A stretch of 47,625 nucleotides of DNA from Circinella umbellata (GCA_025093555.1 JAIWNF010000126.1:1-47625), one strand, 5' to 3'. Positions 1 through 11,710 are shown, counted from the stretch's first letter. Notes: generated from the sequence alone by a model not told the origin. Translations and numbers: made by a program.

Positions 1-1959
1 ATCAACTTTCGCATTATTTATCATTTTATTTCACCCCTGTTATAATTTCGTACTCTATTTATATAATATAAATGTACACTACTGAACCAAAAAGAAAAGT
101 ATTTAAAACGAAACAAAAGCACCGGCTTTTTTAACGTCATTATATGTTGGAAAATATTTTCTATGCAAAGGTACAACTTCCACGGCAGGGCAGGGTAGTA
201 AGGAAGAATCAATGGCACGATCAAGCACAGCGGAATAAAATAAACGCAGTCATGGGGGGATGGCACGACCGCAGGATGGCACGACTTTTAGTACCTACCG
301 CCGTTTTGCAATAATAAATTGCCCGATCCAACTTTTGTCTATATGATCCACGGTAAGCATTTTACTCGTCCCTTACCAACAAAAAGCGAAAAAGAACAAT
401 TAATCAATGCTCTGACTGTCACAATCCAAAACTGTGATGCTCCTATAAGTCTATGCTTTCCGAATTATATAAATCATTTGTCTTATCTTTATTTAGTAAA
501 ACTAAGTAATAGCTCTCATATTCCTGGTGTATGATTAAATAAAAAAGTGCTTTTATAAAAAAGAAGACTCTCTAGTTCTGATGTATAAAAAAAGTCATAA
601 TATTACTCGATAGCATTAAAATAAAATGTATAAAGCTAAATATTACATATTCAATGTTTAAGTAGAAAAAAAAATTCAATAACGAATTTTTGAACAGTTT
701 GCTTATTTATAATAAACTCTCCCCCCCTCCTGTTTTTTATACATGGACATGATGATGTGTATCAATAAATATAAATTATTTAAGCTATTTTAATTATGAT
801 TACGTACAGCGTTGAATTTGGCTTTTTTACAATACTTCTATTGTTGACAAACTGGTGAATTATATCAACTTTGAAAAGTAGAAAGTTTTTACAGCAGAAA
901 CTTCCTGAAAGTACTTTTCGCCTGTACCAACCCCAGCTACAAACTTCCTAAAATTTATCATTAGATTTTATTTCAAAAAAAAAGTATTAGGGAGGTATAC
1001 TTTTTTTCATTGTTTACTATAATATCCAGTAGAAAGAATAGCACTTATCAGACTTTGCGATTATCATTATTGATAAGACTCTTTTATTTATCTGATTATC
1101 AAGAACTCGTGAAATTGTCGTTCTATTAAGCCTACTTGTGGAGCATCGTGCAGTCACTTTTCTTTCATTCACTAATTCATTGCTCGTGTATCTATCACAT
1201 AGTCCGAGTCCTCATCATAACGATAGGATTGTTCTATTTGAGAAGTTTCATAATAACCTTTTTTTGAACCACTTACTAATATCAGTGTTTAATAAACAAT
1301 GAACTTGTTTATAATGAGTAATTTTCAAAAAGAGAATTTTTTTCATTGATCCCTTTGATTGGATTCATAGACATTAATTATTATTATTATTATCACAATC
1401 ATCAATAATTGGAATCGTGTATATATAATAGTAAAAATAGACCAGAATTACATATGTTTTACAAATGTACGTACTGTATTTTATTTTTATCAGTATAGTT
1501 TTTCTTTTATTTATTTTTTCATAATTGAATATATAACAATGAAAAGAAGACGGAAAAAAATGGCAGATTAAAAATAAAAAATAAAGAGATCTTTTATATA
1601 TTAATAATATCCCATCAATAATAAGATTTATATAAATACGTAGAGATGGTATTTTATTTTAATAAACTTCAGTTTAATTATTGTGCTTTTGGGTCTCGTT
1701 GACGTTTAACGTCTTATTTCTTTTATTAGTTTTGATTGATATAACAACGTGTAATTTCTGCTACAAGTAACAACAGTACCAGATGAGTGTGGGAAATTGG
1801 CCATAAAAAATTTGAATGTAGTGAAATAATCTTCGAGTAGAAGAGGGTGTCTTTTTGTTTTGTTTCTGTTTTCATTGGCATCTACGTATCAATAAATTAG
1901 ATCTTCCGTCATGCTTGTCAACTTTAAGCCTTTAGTAGTAATATACAATGCGTATGTAT
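1..1959. other. Gene-poor AT-rich stretch
   Basis: I see no supportable gene. Reading frames are short and interrupted. A short direct duplication of ggatggcacgac lies at about 259-290, with a diverged third copy near 211. The remainder is poly-A/T tracts and simple sequence such as (TTA)n near 1378-1395. A 71-codon plus-strand frame at 319-534 begins at a TTG, has no recognisable domain and is not called. Confidence 0.6.
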
Positions 1960-2161
1960 TGTTAGGCACACAGACGTAGTATCAGAATTCGGTCAAAGCG
2001 AACTCAGGATTACTTGAGTTGTACAAGCCGGTTCAGCAGTATAAAAGGGTTGCTGGGCTGGAAAGATAAAAAGTTAACTTTCTTTTTCTACGGTATCATT
2101 TATTGACCTAATTAAAAGTTCACTATAGAAAGGACTAGCCCATACCACTTGGTAGCGACAG
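1960..2161 (+). mobile_element. Possible Ty3-type LTR with primer-binding site
   Basis: A 188-bp segment starts with TGTTAGG at 1960 and ends in ..ATACCA at 2147, matching the TG..CA ends of LTRs. It contains a TATA-like box (tataaaaggg, about 2040) and a downstream attaaa signal. Two bases after the end comes tggtagcgacag, which looks like a tRNA-primer binding site of the TGGTA type used by many Ty3 elements. The decayed frame at 2201-2631 lies where gag would be. No second LTR is in the window, so the boundaries are inferred from signals only. Confidence 0.4.
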
Positions 2162-2200
2162 TTTTTAAATTCACCCGCCTATACAATAGTAAAGTTGTTT

Positions 2201-2631
2201 CAGCCGATAAGGCGGAATATAGCAGATAAGCTGAATGAAGAAGAGCAAGAACAGAAAGAAAAAGTTGATTGATTTTGGGCTAGTTTTCTTAAATCACCTC
2301 ACGAAGTTTCTCTAGACTTTGACAAAGATAGTTAAAGGAAGAACAACTTATCAGAAATTGAATCACAACGCCAAGCACCGTGTTTATCATAGTCAGCATC
2401 ATTAAAAACAGTTTATTACGATGATACAACAGAAATAGTAGAGCAGAATAGCTTCACAAGAACTTAAGAAGTACGCCAATCAGAAGAAATACAATCCCAA
2501 CAAATAATCAGATTGTACTAACAAGCATGTTACGTACAAGAATCAGCTTATCAAGAAGCTCCCATCGCACAAGGACCCCCCCCCATGGAGCCAGTATCAC
2601 ATAAAGTGTTCTTCACGGATCGGATCGGATA
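2201..2631 (+). pseudogene. Decayed gag-like reading frame with several stops
   Basis: One frame from 2201 to the TAG at 2629-2631 reads as protein-like sequence (QPIRRNIADKLNEEEQ near the start; IAQGPPPMEPVSHKVFF near the end). It is interrupted by five in-frame stops (TGA, TAA, TAG, TAA, TAA) but has no obvious frameshift. Composition is Glu/Gln-rich and hydrophilic. I do not recognise a domain. The gag assignment rests only on its position just after an LTR/PBS-like segment. Every stop could come from CGA, CAA or CAG by one C-to-T change (see findings). Confidence 0.45.
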
Positions 2632-3216
2632 GCGGTTAATATTTAGGGAGTAGCAAGATGTTAAAGAAGATGGTAATTTTTTTTTGTTTGGATGAAATTA
2701 CGATCAAGATAGTAAATGCATCTGTCACGGCACAGTTATGCAATTCCAAGTAAAAAAAAAAATAAGTTAAAAGCGCAAAATAAACAGTACGTAATAGCAA
2801 GTTAGTGAATAATATGAATGAACAATAACATAATACTTTTATTTTATACCTATTGATTGTCAACACATAGTGTTTTACTTTATTCCTATAGTTAGCCAAT
2901 AATATGATTTCATCAAGGTATAGCATATAAAGTAAACAATGTTTTGCCGAAAATAAGATATGAGTATAAGTTTTATTATAATAAAAAAATTACTGGTAAT
3001 GAAAAGCATTGATAAAAGTAATGAAAAAAAGTAAAGTGGGAAATGGAAAAAAGAAAAAGGAAATTTAAAGAAGTATACAGCAAAAGGAAATAGAGAGTGC
3101 GGAAGAAAAAGCTAATTATGTGTATAAAAATAAATGGAAAAAGAAGAGAAGAGAATAGAAAAGAAAAGAGAGGGTAATATATATATACACTTGTATTATT
3201 TATATGTCTGGGTAAA
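2632..3216. other. AT-rich stretch without identifiable gene
   Basis: It begins with a short GATCG tandem (about 2617-2631) and continues as A/T tracts. A 96-codon minus-strand frame at 2636-2926 is Leu/Ile/Phe-rich AT-driven sequence with no motif, and I do not treat it as coding. Confidence 0.5.
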
Positions 3217-3530
3217 TTATAGGTGTATTTCTTCCAATCTCTCTTCAATGAGTGGCTCTTCCAAGTTCCGTTCAATTGTTTCGACTGCTTTATCCTTATT
3301 ACTTTTTATTTTTTCCTGTTTCAGCTCCTCTTCAAAAACATCGTTGAATTCACCACTGTAACTAGCCTTGAATCGAACCCATGAATCAATTAGGACAGAT
3401 TCCTTCAAAGCATTCATCAGCACCAATCTGTTTTGTTGAGTCGGTAGATATAACAAGGCCACCCGAGAGAAACAACGCTCACTTGGCACTGAGCTCGCCG
3501 GTACGGCCAAATATCGTCTTACTGTTGAAT
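3217..3530 (-). pseudogene. hAT transposase C-terminal dimerisation domain, relic
   Basis: The minus strand reads RRYLAVPASSVPSERCFSR followed by a QQNRL motif. This is the conserved core of the hAT C-terminal dimerisation domain (Pfam Dimer_Tnp_hAT: consensus ..vPASSvpSERvFS...RN.L). About 100 codons remain and end in a Glu/Lys-rich tail at 3217. Nothing upstream (higher coordinates) resembles the RNase-H-like catalytic core or the BED zinc finger, so this is a truncated, immobile remnant. The best-conserved block lies at 3470-3525. I saw no terminal inverted repeats. Confidence 0.85.
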
Positions 3531-6221
3531 ATAGTGGTTAATTAGTTATCTAATATAAAGTCATTACAAGTTTTGTATTAATGGATCGAGTGCTCTGTAT
3601 ACTATCTTAGACTTGTTTATATAATTAATATAATAGTCGAGGGACAGGAACTATACGTAATAATAGTTCATGTCGTATGGATGGGAAATATAAATAATAT
3701 AAAGTAAGGTATGTAGGGGAATAAAATAGATACCAAAAAAAATAAGTTTTATGAGAATCGATTAGGTCTTTTATTATAAGGTGCTGCATCCTGACTTAAA
3801 CCGTCGTCAAAATATGGAATGGAATAAAATTGACAAAAAAATGTCAGAAATGAAGTTACGTATAAACTTTTTGAGCCGTAATACATGTTAACTTAGGTAT
3901 TCTGAAGAGATGTCACGAAACCGTTTTTAGAGAAGATTTATTTTCCACACTTCAAAGTTTTGTCAAAATATGATATTTTATTAAGTACCGCCAATACCTA
4001 GAGAAAGTGATAAGCAGTGTGTAACCTTTAAGAGCGGATGATTTATAGTTACAACAAGGTCCGTGATTTGGATTATATGACTGTAGCTCCTAACGTTTAC
4101 GGTTCTATTTTTTTTTCAATCAATAAAAAACAGATAGATATAAGATAGAACAATAATAAAACTAAAAGAATAGTTCTTTTCAAATATTGCTTGCATGTAG
4201 ATACGTACTATCATCTATAAGATAAAAAAATTCAGACCCTTGTTGAATAGCAACCAAGTAAAATTATAACTCCCATCCACCATTTTTAATAAAAAAAAAT
4301 AGAACCAAGAGGTTCTGGCAGAAAAAACTAGGGAGACAGTAGAAATATCAAATGGTACTATGAAACCAAGCAATAGAGAAAAAGAAAAAAAAAGTAGGGA
4401 AATTACTGCATACTTTTCAACAGTGCGTAAACATGCACCATCATCTCTTTTCATCCTTATCATATAAAAAGAGCTTTGAAATACAGCTGGAATTGATTGA
4501 TAGGGGAAAGTCTAAGAAAAAAACCAATCAAGTATTGTCTCAAAGCTTCGAATGAATGACCACTGTTAACTTGTACTGTTCGTTTTGCTGCTCCAGCATC
4601 TTTTAACTCAGTCGCATTTGCAAAGATATGGCTTGCATCTTCTGCAGTTTCACAAAGAGCTCTTTTCTGTTTGCAGGACGATTAAACTATAAGACTATGT
4701 AGCAGATTTATTTACACAGCAATTATTATTATCTTTGTATCTGTATGACATTCCATTTCCCATTTCTTTCTAGGACTGGAGCATATGTAATGATAAAACC
4801 AAAGCCTAGATACTTTCAAAATTTGCTTTTTGTACACTTTTAAAAATAGCTTTATCTGCTGTTAGAAGTATTATGTACTTTTTTTTTTCTCTTCACATTT
4901 ACAGTATAGAAGATATATATGTCCTATTCAATCATTTCACCATTGTCCGATCGATATACCAGATACCCACACAGTATTATGAAAGATCAAACTTTTTGTC
5001 ATAATAAATAAACACTTTTGTTTTTTTTTTTGCGTTTCATTAACAAAAAATTGTTACTATTTGATACACATTTATAGATATTTTTTTATAAATAGACTTT
5101 GCAAGGGGACTTGTTTTTTTTATTGGACCTCACAACTACTGTTATTTTGCCAAAACATATATATTTCGTGTCAGTTATCTACTCTTCACCATGACCTTTA
5201 AAAAAAGAGAGAGAGTAAAAAAAAAAGGGGGGAAGGGGAGGATAAAGAGAAATGATAATCGATCTTGAAAACAGACAACACTATGAGTAGCTTAAAATAA
5301 TAAAAAGATGTAATTGTCGTCTTGTAAAAAAAAAAAGAGACTATTATACCGTTCGATACTGTAAAAAAAATAGGCTACGTACGTATAAAGAATATAGCCA
5401 TATTTTTTTATATCTTTTAGACAATTTTCTTTTATTAAATATATCTTCGTCTTATTTTACCTTTCATTGAATTTCAAGCAGATCATTATACATAGTAAAA
5501 GAAAACACGAGTATTTCACTAAGCGCCAAAACAGCTCTCTTTTGTTTATAAGGACAAGATGGATTTGCGTAATAGTAAGTCAGAAAAAAAAGTCCAATTA
5601 TTATACGTATGTAATGAGAAATACCTAACACTTAAAATAGGATAGACTCGAGAACCATAAAAACATACATACAAAATGGACCCGAGAATCAGAAAGCGCA
5701 CAAAATGGATGCAAGGAAAAACATAGATGGTGGATCAGAAGAAACTGATATGGGTTGACCTATACAAGTGAATTTCGAGTGATACAAAAGGGAATGTGAA
5801 CGTTGGGCCGATTTCTCATATTCGGTTAGTTTCTTCTAGAAAATTAGGAAGTTTCGACGTAATTATCTGGTGAATGAATATTCTTACAACCTCGTGCGTG
5901 AACATGAGATCTAACATATACTTTCTTTTTTTTTATTAATAATTAAACCTTTTATAAGCTCCAATTTTTTTTATGCTTTAATTAACTTGAGAAATGTACA
6001 AAGTAGAGGAGGTTTTTTTTTACAGACCCCTGGATATCAGGACGACGATCCACTAGTTTTTTTTTAATCAAGTTAGAATTGTTTACTCAGCTAAAAAGTT
6101 TGTGAAACGACAAACAAAAAAAAAGTATCAAGGGAAAAAAAATAAAGAGTTTTTTTGGTTCCTTTTCTTCCACTCACTCTTACTTTTACATTTTGTGTTC
6201 CCCACTTAAAAAATTACCATC
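3531..6221. other. Long AT-rich intergenic region
   Basis: Mostly A/T homopolymers and short repeats with no supportable gene. At about 4560-4680 the minus strand is open for some 38 codons (AEDASHIFANATELKDAG) and looks protein-like, but it has no recognisable family and no flanking exons, so it is not called. A purine tract (agagagag, then A and G runs) lies at about 5205-5240. The last 120 bases before the next gene are pyrimidine-rich (about 6150-6210) with no clear TATA, as in many fungal promoters. Confidence 0.5.
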
Positions 6222-7148
6222 ATGGATACCGGCACAATGTATGGTTTCAGTATACCTACATTAATACTTGGCGCGGTAGGATCATTAGGTGCTATTTTCC
6301 AATACATTCACATACGACGCTTTAAATTACGATATACACTATTATTTCTCGCTGCTGCTTTTACATGTATACGAAGAGCCTCATTTATAGCAGCAATCAA
6401 TATCGATACAAATAATCCAGAGTCAAGTCGACATATGCTGGAAGGCAACATGGTTCGTATGGTTTTATATAAAATGTTTATACCATTCTTATATTGCGCT
6501 TTCTTTCAAACGTGCCACGATATCCTATCCATGACAACGACGACGACAGTAACAACATTGAGATCAAAAATGCATTATTATGCGACCCATGAATTCTGTA
6601 TCATTTTAGCCTATCTCTGGACCCTTATTCTGATTGTCATTAATATTGCTTACGGTGTTCTATTTACAAACAATTTTCCATTTTTCACTGAAGAAAAAAT
6701 CATTCTTTTACAAAACATGACTCGATTTACCAGCTATAGCGTATGGACTTATTTTGTTTGTGCTATTTTACAGCTTTTTTATGGATGGAATGGATTACGA
6801 CCTTACATGATTTCTTTATTGAGCTATCTTTTAACTGTCTGTATTGGAACTGTTGGAATGACAGCAGTACAAGCACTTCCAACTGTGACTGACAGTGATG
6901 AAGTGATCAGTCAAACTGTTTCATTTGTATTGGTAGAACTTGTGGGTCTTTTTGGTTTAATGTTTGGCTTATTTGCCTCTAGACACTATTGGGTACTTTA
7001 TACTACAAAACAACAAAGAAATGATCAATCTGTTTCTTCTGTGACGGATTTTAAATCTGGAATGGTTGTACAAGATAAACATTCGGAAGATCCATCCATT
7101 ATTTCTTCGACAGCTGGATCAACAAGTAAACAACAACAATTAGAGTAA
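6222..7148 (+). CDS. Seven-pass membrane protein, unknown function
   Basis: An intact single-exon frame of 308 codons from ATG (context accatcATG) to TAA. Hydropathy by eye gives seven membrane segments, at about residues 8-28, 37-57, 76-98, 125-148, 167-188, 196-216 and 228-252. The segments are separated by short loops, and a hydrophilic Ser/Thr/Gln-rich tail of about 50 residues follows (ends in KQQQLE). The count and layout resemble RTA1-like or GPCR-like fungal membrane proteins, but I see no diagnostic motif of either family. There is no cleavable signal peptide beyond the first segment. No introns, unlike most neighbours. Likely a real host gene in the plasma membrane or endomembranes. 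Confidence 0.8.
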   Translation: MDTGTMYGFSIPTLILGAVGSLGAIFQYIHIRRFKLRYTLLFLAAAFTCIRRASFIAAINIDTNNPESSRHMLEGNMVRMVLYKMFIPFLYCAFFQTCHDILSMTTTTTVTTLRSKMHYYATHEFCIILAYLWTLILIVINIAYGVLFTNNFPFFTEEKIILLQNMTRFTSYSVWTYFVCAILQLFYGWNGLRPYMISLLSYLLTVCIGTVGMTAVQALPTVTDSDEVISQTVSFVLVELVGLFGLMFGLFASRHYWVLYTTKQQRNDQSVSSVTDFKSGMVVQDKHSEDPSIISSTAGSTSKQQQLE

Positions 7149-7565
7149 CGATTTTCTTTCTCAAACGAAAATTACATGGAGTGGAATAAAGAATGATTGA
7201 CGTTGTTTGCTCAATAAATACCAGAAAAAAAACGTCGATTTCAACTTTTATATGTATGTAAATTTCCTTTTACTACCAGTATGTCATAAACATCATCATT
7301 ATATAAATAGGTTTACGATATATGATTTTTCTCAAGTTTAAATTTAATAATGATTGATATATTTTTTTATAACTATAGGTCCGGTTATTACTGTATTATT
7401 ACCGTTGTTGTATTATATATACATATATATACCGATACAAGAATAAAACGAAAAGACAACACAATGTCCTCAATATTTTTTATTTTTTTTTATTTTATAT
7501 CATACTATTACTTTCAAATAACCGTTAACACATTGTTCACCATTATTTTTCAAATTTTATACAAC
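7149..7565. other. 3' flank of membrane protein gene
   Basis: AT-rich 3' flank. An aataaa is present at 7212-7217 (in caataaat) and could serve polyadenylation of the upstream gene. An 85-codon plus-strand frame here starts at an alternative codon and is AT-driven Ile/Tyr/Phe-rich. No gene is supported. Confidence 0.4.
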
Positions 7566-7660
7566 TACAGTCAACCCCCCGGTTTATGCACACCTGAGAT
7601 TTCCTAATTTTTTGTTGCAGAACCGAAGACTTGCGACAAACGAAACTTGATATATATTAA
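7566..7660 (+). mobile_element. Single terminus of pogo-like (Tc1/mariner-type) element
   Basis: TA precedes CAGTCAACCCCCCGG at 7568, which is how Tc1/mariner-superfamily inverted repeats begin beside a TA target. The first ~70 bp match a second terminus at 39756 (shared blocks: CAGTCA, CACACCTGA, TTTTTTGT.GCAGAA.CGAAGACTT). A third related end lies at 11570. I found no partner inverted end nearby, so this is a broken copy. Confidence 0.55.
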
Positions 7661-8261
7661 AATACGGCATCTCATCAATTATTCTTTGCTGGCATTGTAG
7701 GTATTTCCATATTTGGATAATGATTCATAAGAATAACATACACAATTATAAAGTTATGAAACGCAAGTCAAAATTGCATCTTTAAACAAAAAGGGCTTCA
7801 ATACTAAACCTTTACCAACCTGTTGACGTCGCTGTTACTACTATTACTACTATCACCATTATTATTGTTGATATTGTTGCTGTTATTGGAAATGCTATTA
7901 TTATCTTCTAAATTGCGAGAGTTATGTAGCCTGAGCGCAGACATAATCGTTTCTTGTTTTAAATTTGACATCTCCTCCTATAATGATTATAAAAAGCCAG
8001 GTCATCAGCCACCGTCATATATCAAGCTCTCCTTGAGCACGAAGGCACGAGAGCTTTTGAAAAAAAACAGGTTTTACCTTATTTATCATTCTTTTAGTAG
8101 TAATTTCAACGAGTTTTTTTGCTTCTTTTTGCCAAAAATATATGTTAGTATGGTTGGAACTGGCTTTCTATAAATATAATAAAGTATAGTATACAGTATT
8201 AGTTAAAAATTTGAATCAATTTAAAGAAAGTAGGTGGTGTTTTATTACATTTAAGTTTACT
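7661..8261. other. No identifiable gene
   Basis: Contains a run of TTAC/TTATTG-type triplets (about 7835-7890) that produces a spurious Leu-rich frame. The plus frame 7823-8173 is dominated by that repeat and has no domain, so I do not call it. Confidence 0.5.
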
Positions 8262-8480
8262 TTACTTTACATTTAACGAGTCTTCGCAAGCATCAAGTGC
8301 TCGGGATCCGTTTGAATTGTCTTTCACCACTTTTCTCAGTTCCTTTATATCTTTAGAATATGCCAAATGTGCGTTACGTTTGGAAACTTCTTGATGAGCA
8401 ATCACAAAACGAAAGTCGTAGTTGGTTAAATTTCTCCAATCGCCCAAAGGTAGATTCCAGAAGTCTATGGTACATTTCAC
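8262..8480 (-). other. Short open frame joined to repeat end
   Basis: A 72-codon minus-strand frame starts inside the conserved repeat end (gtgaaATGtacc) and reads through protein-like sequence (SKDIKELRKVVKDNSNG) to TAA. No family is recognised. It might be a last exon of a lost gene or simple transposon sequence. The other repeat copies diverge right after the shared end and do not carry this frame. Confidence 0.25.
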
Positions 8481-8660
8481 GTGTAATCACCAATAATTTG
8501 CACTGGTTTCTAGAGGCTTCAGCTTCACACTAAATCAATATTTTCTAAATCCACACTTTAAGTATTATTTTTAAGCTTATTATAAACAGTTATTAAAGTT
8601 TAGAAAGTTGTAAAAAAAAGTCCATTTCTGACCATTTTGGCTGGGCAAGAGACAAAATTG
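8467..8660 (-). repeat. Dispersed repeat end, inverted copy
   Basis: The reverse complement of this segment aligns with 14826-15036 over about 190 bp, with shared blocks CTTAAAGTGTGGATTTA, AAAATATTGATT, GTGTGAAGCTGAA and CCTCTAGAAA, and the end GTGAAATGYACCATA. A short third copy of the end only is at 10188-10223. A fixed end with variable length inward suits a retroelement 3' end or LTR end. The family is unknown. Confidence 0.7.
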
Positions 8661-8894
8661 AAAGATGAAAACTACATATCGGAGTTCTTAAGCATAGGTG
8701 GAGCAAATCACGTAATATGAGTAGTAGGTGAAAATCTTAGAATGCGCTGTATCACAGTATCACAATATTGGAATCTAAGGCCATTATATAAAGATAAGAA
8801 ACTATGGAAAAAGAATTTTTAGTCTACTAAAAATATACATATATTTGATAAAGTTTACTGCATTTAATATTAATGCTTAAACAAATTGATTTTA

Positions 8895-9730
8895 CAGTGA
8901 GTATTCGCTAAACCGATACTCGTCGTTAAACCGGTATTTCGCTAAACTGGTAGTATCTCTCAATTATTTTATATATACTTAGTAAAATACCGGTAATTCG
9001 CTAAACCGCTATCCGGTAAACTTTCCTAAATATTTACCGGGTTTATAGTAGTATTATTTTATCTTATATAATATAATATTAGTCCTTTAATGGTAAAATA
9101 AGCAATACAGGCTTCCTTCAATCTCATCCCAGCTCTTCCCTTTGTTTTCAGCAGGCTACGTACTTTGTTTTCATAGCAATTAAAAATACATAAATTATTC
9201 TTGTCGTCAAGAGAAAGCTTCTCAACATCTTGTTGATAACAGTGTCTCTTTTTCGCCAACTTCACATAGATGCTTCTCTTTTTTCTCATCTGCGTACATA
9301 TGTACTTCTTTTCAACTTTGTCATGTACTTGTTCATTACCATTGCATATGTAATTATGTTGTTGATACAATTTGTTTTTACTTATTTATTCGACTGCTAA
9401 CCAAGGTCCATATTAAACACACTTTGTTTTCTAAATTCATTGTTAAACCAGTCTCTGATTAATTATTACTATTTGGTGTATACACCAGTGTCATTTTTAT
9501 TACTAAAAAATTAGCTCAAGTGAAAAGCAAAGCTACATTAAGCAGCTAGCTACATTATATGAACTATCATTTTTTTATCTTATGTCCCTACAGCTTAATT
9601 AAGTATAGTTATTTTTCCAGTATATTCTACATATTAGTACCAGCTGCGTTTCAATTCGCTAAACCGGTAATTCGCTAAACCGGTACAAATCCTCACATAT
9701 ATCGAGTACCGGTTTAGGGAATACTCACTG
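8895..9730. mobile_element. Complete pogo-like MITE with TA duplication
   Basis: An 836-bp element. The left end CAGTGAGTATTCGCTAAACC at 8895 and the right end (reverse complement of 9702-9730) match over about 28 bp with two differences. TA flanks both sides (8893-8894 and 9731-9732). CAGT ends plus TA duplication indicate Tc1/mariner superfamily, and the ..ATTCGCTWA.. consensus resembles pogo. The motif ATTCGCTAAACCGGTA recurs at about 8903, 8937, 8996, 9655 and 9668. A 103-codon minus frame (9059-9370, Lys-rich) has no DDE motif, so the element is probably non-autonomous. Confidence 0.8.
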
Positions 9731-11567
9731 TACTATGCTATATTCCTCACATGTATAAGCTTCTTCTTATTACAGTAGTGTACTGTAGTTATTTTTGCTA
9801 TTACTTAAAAAGAAATAAGAAAATATAGAGCTCTAAATTCTAAGTGCTAATATTAATTGCAGAATTGATTCTGCAAAGAATTAAATACGTAAACAGGTTT
9901 CTTGATTTTGGTTTATGCAAAACACAAGAAAAAAAATGTAAAATAGGGAGGGAGTCAGTTTTAAGTTTTAAGCAATGATATAAGACTATTGAGTAATGTA
10001 ATGTATCTATCTGCTTAAATTTATAAATACACATTAGTGTTTTATCAGAACATAATCATACCATAAGCCTACAAAAGAAGTAGTATAGAACACAGCTCTA
10101 TGATGGCGCAAAAACAACTATATGTAAAAGTAATAACTGTAACACAAATCACCAAATAAAGAAGCAGATTTTAAAATTGAAAAATTGAATTATTGGCGAT
10201 TACAAGTGAAATGCACCATAACTTATAACAAAAGAAATAAAAATAGTGGTCAACAATTAAATATTATATAGAGATAGGATCGCTTTTCGTACCCTCAACT
10301 ATAAGCCCTGCGGGTAAAACGAATTTAGAAATTGTCATGGTAACAAAAGACAAGTTTTTTGTTGTGTGAAAAATATTGAAGACAAACCAGTTTAACAGCT
10401 TAAGATCCATTTCGTCACAGATGGATTCGTTGGCAATTATGACTATCAAATTCGTCATAGCAACAATTATTCTCTGTCATGCGTTATGGCAATTATTTAA
10501 GATTCCCTAAATTGGGTTTGTCTATTTGCAGGATTCAGCCCCCTCTGCATAAATAAAAAAATTGAATTTAATCAATGGAAATAATTAGCACATCTCACAT
10601 CTCTTCCTGATTTTCTACAAAAAAAATCAAACCATGCCCGTTCCTGCCGGGAAACACGAAAAAAGGTGTACTTTTTTAAATTCGCAATTCGAGTCATAAA
10701 AAGGTGTACAATTGGGTTCTATGGCTTCATCGTAGATCTGATGCATCTTTCCACACAATATCTCAAAGTATTTTTTCAAAACCAAATATTTACTGTACGT
10801 ATCAAATGATAATAATTTCATACGTACGTAAGAGTTATTTAAAAGAAATATTAAGTACGTAATTATCTTTCATATAATGAAAAATAGTGTTATATATTTT
10901 TTGTAATATAAAAAAAAACAGAAACCAAATCAGTTATTTTTATACCAAACATTGTACTTTATAAAACATTGGGTGCTGTTTATTATATTACATTCCTATC
11001 TATTTTGTATTTTATATATTTCAATGGCACTTGTATATACTAACTGCCTCAAAAATAAAATATAATAACTTGTAGAGTAAGATGTTTCTGTGAAGATATC
11101 TGCATGTAGTTTTATAATCGACAGCGAGGTCAAAAAAATTCCATCCAACTTTATGGTAACAAGTTGTTCCGTAGGTTGTGTTTTGGATGGATTGAATATT
11201 ACTTTTTTTTTTCGTTGTCGAACTCAGTAGCTACACTACCACTTTCTGACGCTGATAAAGATCTGTTATAGAATATCTGTAATTTTATAGATTATAAGGG
11301 ATAGTTTGAGGTTCGAGTGTTATAGGAAAGGATTACTTTTTTTTTGCTATTTATGTAGTGACTCTGTTTGTCATGTCGCTCTTTTAAAAAGTACATCTTT
11401 TTTAGTGACACCCTTTAAAAGCTCCTTTTTTTTAGTAGTAGTAATTAGGTTTCATATATTAGAAAAGTTTATCTAAATGAAAATGACGATGAAAGTCGAT
11501 TAATATGTGATAAGAGAGAGAATAACACTATAATCTTTGTTATATACTTTGACAGTATACAGTCAAC
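9731..11567. other. AT-rich region, no supportable gene
   Basis: Only short frames are present. Two minus-strand frames (10264-10458 and 10627-10821, 64 codons each) are somewhat protein-like but have no recognisable domain and no convincing joining splice sites. Poly-T tracts occur at about 11200-11430. The only annotated item inside is the short repeat end at 10188. Confidence 0.45.
10188..10223 (+). repeat. Truncated third copy of dispersed repeat end
   Basis: The sequence attggcgattacaagtgaaa followed by tgcaccataa is nearly identical to the end of the copy at 14826-15036 and to the inverse of 8467-8490. Homology stops quickly on the left side. It therefore shares the same terminus but is heavily truncated inward, as expected of 5'-truncated retroelement insertions. 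Confidence 0.6.
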
Positions 11568-11710
11568 CCCCGCTTTTGCACCTCCCGCTTGTGCAAATAT
11601 CCCGGTTCTGCATCAGTCGTTTTTGGAAATGTTAAAAATACTTAATAGAATCGCAACTTGCAACATGCATCAAGGTTTTTGGGCGAGTTGCGCTAATCGG
11701 GAGTAGACCA
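11568..11710 (+). mobile_element. Pogo-like terminus, partial
   Basis: TA then CAGTCAACCCCCGCTTTTGC at 11570, related to the ends at 7568 and 39756. The stretch gcacctcccgcttgtgca is a short internal repeat typical of such ends. No inverted partner was found within several hundred bases, so this is a fragment. Confidence 0.45.

Noticed and set aside
7823..8173. 116-codon frame beginning with Leu repeats.
   Set aside because: The start lies in a CTA/TTA/TTG triplet repeat and no domain follows.
9059..9370. 103-codon minus-strand frame inside the pogo-like MITE.
   Set aside because: Lys/Cys-rich with no HTH or DDE motif. Length and composition could arise by chance, so it is mentioned only within the MITE.
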